Positions 18,086 to 19,450 of a stretch of 19,450 nt of DNA are shown here, in pieces. Source of the stretch: an uncultured Caldilinea sp. Its GTDB lineage: Bacteria > Chloroflexota > Anaerolineae > Caldilineales > Caldilineaceae. Location of the stretch: the NCBI GenBank assembly GCA_937928035.1, contig CALFWA010000051.1, forward strand, positions 1 to 19,450. Direction: 5' to 3'. The translations under genes and the position numbers were made by a program. Under the pieces are notes generated by a model. That model saw nothing but the letters and a program-made list of their open reading frames with translations, was not told where the DNA came from and ran no database searches. Numbering within the stretch: position 1 is the stretch's first letter; each line of letters starts with the position of its first letter.

Positions 18086-19017
18086 AACACATCCTGTCCT
18101 TTGTTTTGCTGGTTATGCTTATCTTTTCTGGCTGCACTCCTTCTCTTGCATCGCAGAATGGCATGGCATCGCCATCTGCATCATCGCCATTCATAAGCAC
18201 ACCATTGCTCTTTGCTACAACACCTCCCCCAGAGATGGTCCCAACTATGCCGATGACTACGCCTTTCTCTTTTTTGCCACTCGTTGTTCGTCAAAACCAT
18301 CGCTTGTTGCCATTACAAGCGCGTTGGCAGATTCAATACACAGGAGAATTGCAGACGGATTTGGAGGTGGATGTTTTTAATTTAGATTTGTTTGACACAT
18401 CATCAGAAACAATAGCGATGCTTCATCGGCGTGGCGTTTTCGTAATGTGCTATTTCAGTGCAGGGTCTTATGAAGATTGGCGTCCTGATGCCTCTTTATT
18501 TCCTTCGGAAGTCTTGGGTAAAGATATGGAGGGGTGGCCCGGCGAGAAATGGTTAGACATTCGGCGCATAGATTTGCTTGCGCCTATTATGCGAGCACGG
18601 CTCGACCTTGCGGTTAGCAAGGGTTGTGATGGCATTGATCCCGATAACGTCAATGGATATACCAATGATACAGGATTCCCTCTGACAGCTAACGATCAGA
18701 AACGCTATAACATCTTTCTGGCGGAAGCGGCGCATCAGAGGGAGCTTTTAATCGGCTTGAAGAATGATTTAGAGCAAATCCCCCAGTTGCTATCGGATTT
18801 TGATTGGATTATCAACGAAGAGTGCTTCTTTTATAGAGAATGCGAATTACTTTTACCCTTTATTCAGGCTGGCAAGCCTGTTTTTGTCATTGAATATGAG
18901 CTTGAGCCATCGGATTTCTGTCCTCAAGCATTGCAAATGAACTTTAATGCATTACGTAAAAACTGGGAGCTGGATGCCTATAGGGTGGATTGTCGTGAGT
19001 GGTCTGCAAATCCATAA
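18082..19017 (+). CDS. GH114-type (endo-alpha-1,4-polygalactosaminidase family) lipoprotein
   Basis: 311 residues from the ATG at 18082, overlapping the previous stop (ATGA). A signal peptide with lipobox FSGC places lipidated Cys18 at the mature end. Residues 20-75 form a Ser/Pro/Thr-rich linker that includes SFLPLVVRQ. Residues 80-311 are a TIM-barrel like GH114/DUF297: WQIQYTGELQ, VDVFNLDLFDTS, VMCYFSAGSYEDWR, GCDGIDPDNVNGYTNDTGF, INEECFFYREC and KPVFVIEYE. The family hydrolyses galactosaminogalactan-type or related amino-sugar polymers. The Asp (in GIDPDN) and Glu (NEEC) residues expected in the cleft are present. It acts outside the cell. It is the only intact gene in this part of the window. 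Confidence 0.87.
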   Translation: MKHILSFVLLVMLIFSGCTPSLASQNGMASPSASSPFISTPLLFATTPPPEMVPTMPMTTPFSFLPLVVRQNHRLLPLQARWQIQYTGELQTDLEVDVFNLDLFDTSSETIAMLHRRGVFVMCYFSAGSYEDWRPDASLFPSEVLGKDMEGWPGEKWLDIRRIDLLAPIMRARLDLAVSKGCDGIDPDNVNGYTNDTGFPLTANDQKRYNIFLAEAAHQRELLIGLKNDLEQIPQLLSDFDWIINEECFFYRECELLLPFIQAGKPVFVIEYELEPSDFCPQALQMNFNALRKNWELDAYRVDCREWSANP

Positions 19018-19035
19018 TGGTTGCCCCCAAACCGA

Positions 19036-19450
19036 TGTTGCCCTGTTTTAGTGGAAGGAGAGATAAATCCTTTACATTCCGAAAGAAGGCAATGATGACA
19101 ATGAGTAAGACACGACGAACATATAGCTGCGAGTTCAAGAGCAAAGCGGTTGAACTCGCAGCAATGAGTGGCAGGCCGCTAGCCGAAGTCGCACACAAAT
19201 CGGGGGCTGTCGGAGGGGCTGCTCAGCAGTGGGTGCAAAAGGCCAAACGGGACGGAGAAGCAGTATTTCCCGGCCACGGTCGCCTGAAAGCGACAGATGT
19301 AAGCGCAAGCTGCCGGTGGCCGAAAACGTGTTGCAGCAAAACTTCACGGCCGAGCAGCCCAACACGAAGTGAGTCGCCGACATCACCTACAATCCCCACA
19401 GATGAAGGGCGGCTCTATCTGGCGGTGGTTATGGATGTCTTTTCTCGGAA
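19036..19450 (+). mobile_element. IS3-family insertion sequence remnant, internally deleted, runs off window
   Basis: A likely left end starts at 19036 (TGTTGCCCTGTTTTAGTGGA), with the 5'-TG and TTTTAGTGGA block usual in IS3-group termini. It is followed by an OrfA start, then a direct joint to the middle of OrfB. The right end and target duplication are outside the window, so the element boundary is only partly supported. Confidence 0.65.
19092..19450 (+). pseudogene. IS3-family transposase OrfA/OrfB fusion remnant
   Basis: ATGs at 19092, 19095 and 19101 follow AAGAAGG. The first 60 or so residues are the OrfA helix-turn-helix part (SKTRRTYSCEFKSKAVELAA, then WVQKAKRDGEAVFPGHGRLK). The rest of OrfA and the first half of OrfB are missing. 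From about 19309 another frame reads OrfB as KLPVAENVLQQNFTAEQPNT, then a stop where family members have Trp (TGG to TGA, near 19372), then VADITY. An extra A near 19390 restores the OrfA frame, which ends IPTDEGRLYLAVVMDVFSR, the first catalytic (DDE) region. It cannot make an active transposase. Confidence 0.8.

Overview
The window looks like chromosomal DNA from a GC-rich member of the Chloroflexota, probably Caldilinea-like. This is inference from gene content: a bacterial Elp3, Uma2 proteins, a PdtaS-like kinase, secreted proteins carrying an LPLV segment, and a DUF2089/DUF4097-like cassette. No 16S gene or other decisive marker is present.

Layout. 1-784 (minus) is the N-terminal part of a GAF-PAS sensor histidine kinase cut by the window edge. 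It is followed by a tRNA-Pro(GGG) gene with its own promoter and terminator, and by fmt (methionyl-tRNA formyltransferase). 2344-2907 is a DUF4870-like membrane protein closed by a strong hairpin terminator. 3045-3202 is an AT-rich island ending in a TTGACA promoter that drives a small basic protein. 3703-5715 is a compact three-gene cassette (DUF2089 regulator, VEGN-repeat protein with a coiled coil, SHOCT-like/YvlB-type protein). All three proteins carry a related short helical module. 5918-9470 is a dipeptide/oligopeptide-type ABC importer lacking its ATPases (binding lipoprotein, stem-loop, two permeases). 9480-11815 (minus) is a Uma2-elp3 pair overlapping by 4 nt. 12077-12433 (minus) is a 2Fe-2S ferredoxin. 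12633-15082 holds an MFS exporter and a DUF368 membrane protein.

From about 15.1 kb the character changes. A REP-like palindromic repeat is followed by broken genes: a RibD-C fragment, a GNAT acetyltransferase missing its end, a twice-frameshifted gene with two tandem retropepsin-like aspartic protease lobes, and a CSLREA/choice-of-anchor-Q beta-helix gene with one frameshift. Then come an intact GH114-type lipoprotein and an internally deleted IS3-family element that runs off the end. I read this as an accessory, decaying island next to intact housekeeping and transport genes.

The best candidates for an under-described system are the 3703-5715 cassette, whose three products share one helical module and whose DUF2089 member has lost most zinc cysteines, and the decayed two-lobed retropepsin-like gene. 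No CRISPR array, rRNA, prophage or plasmid origin was seen.
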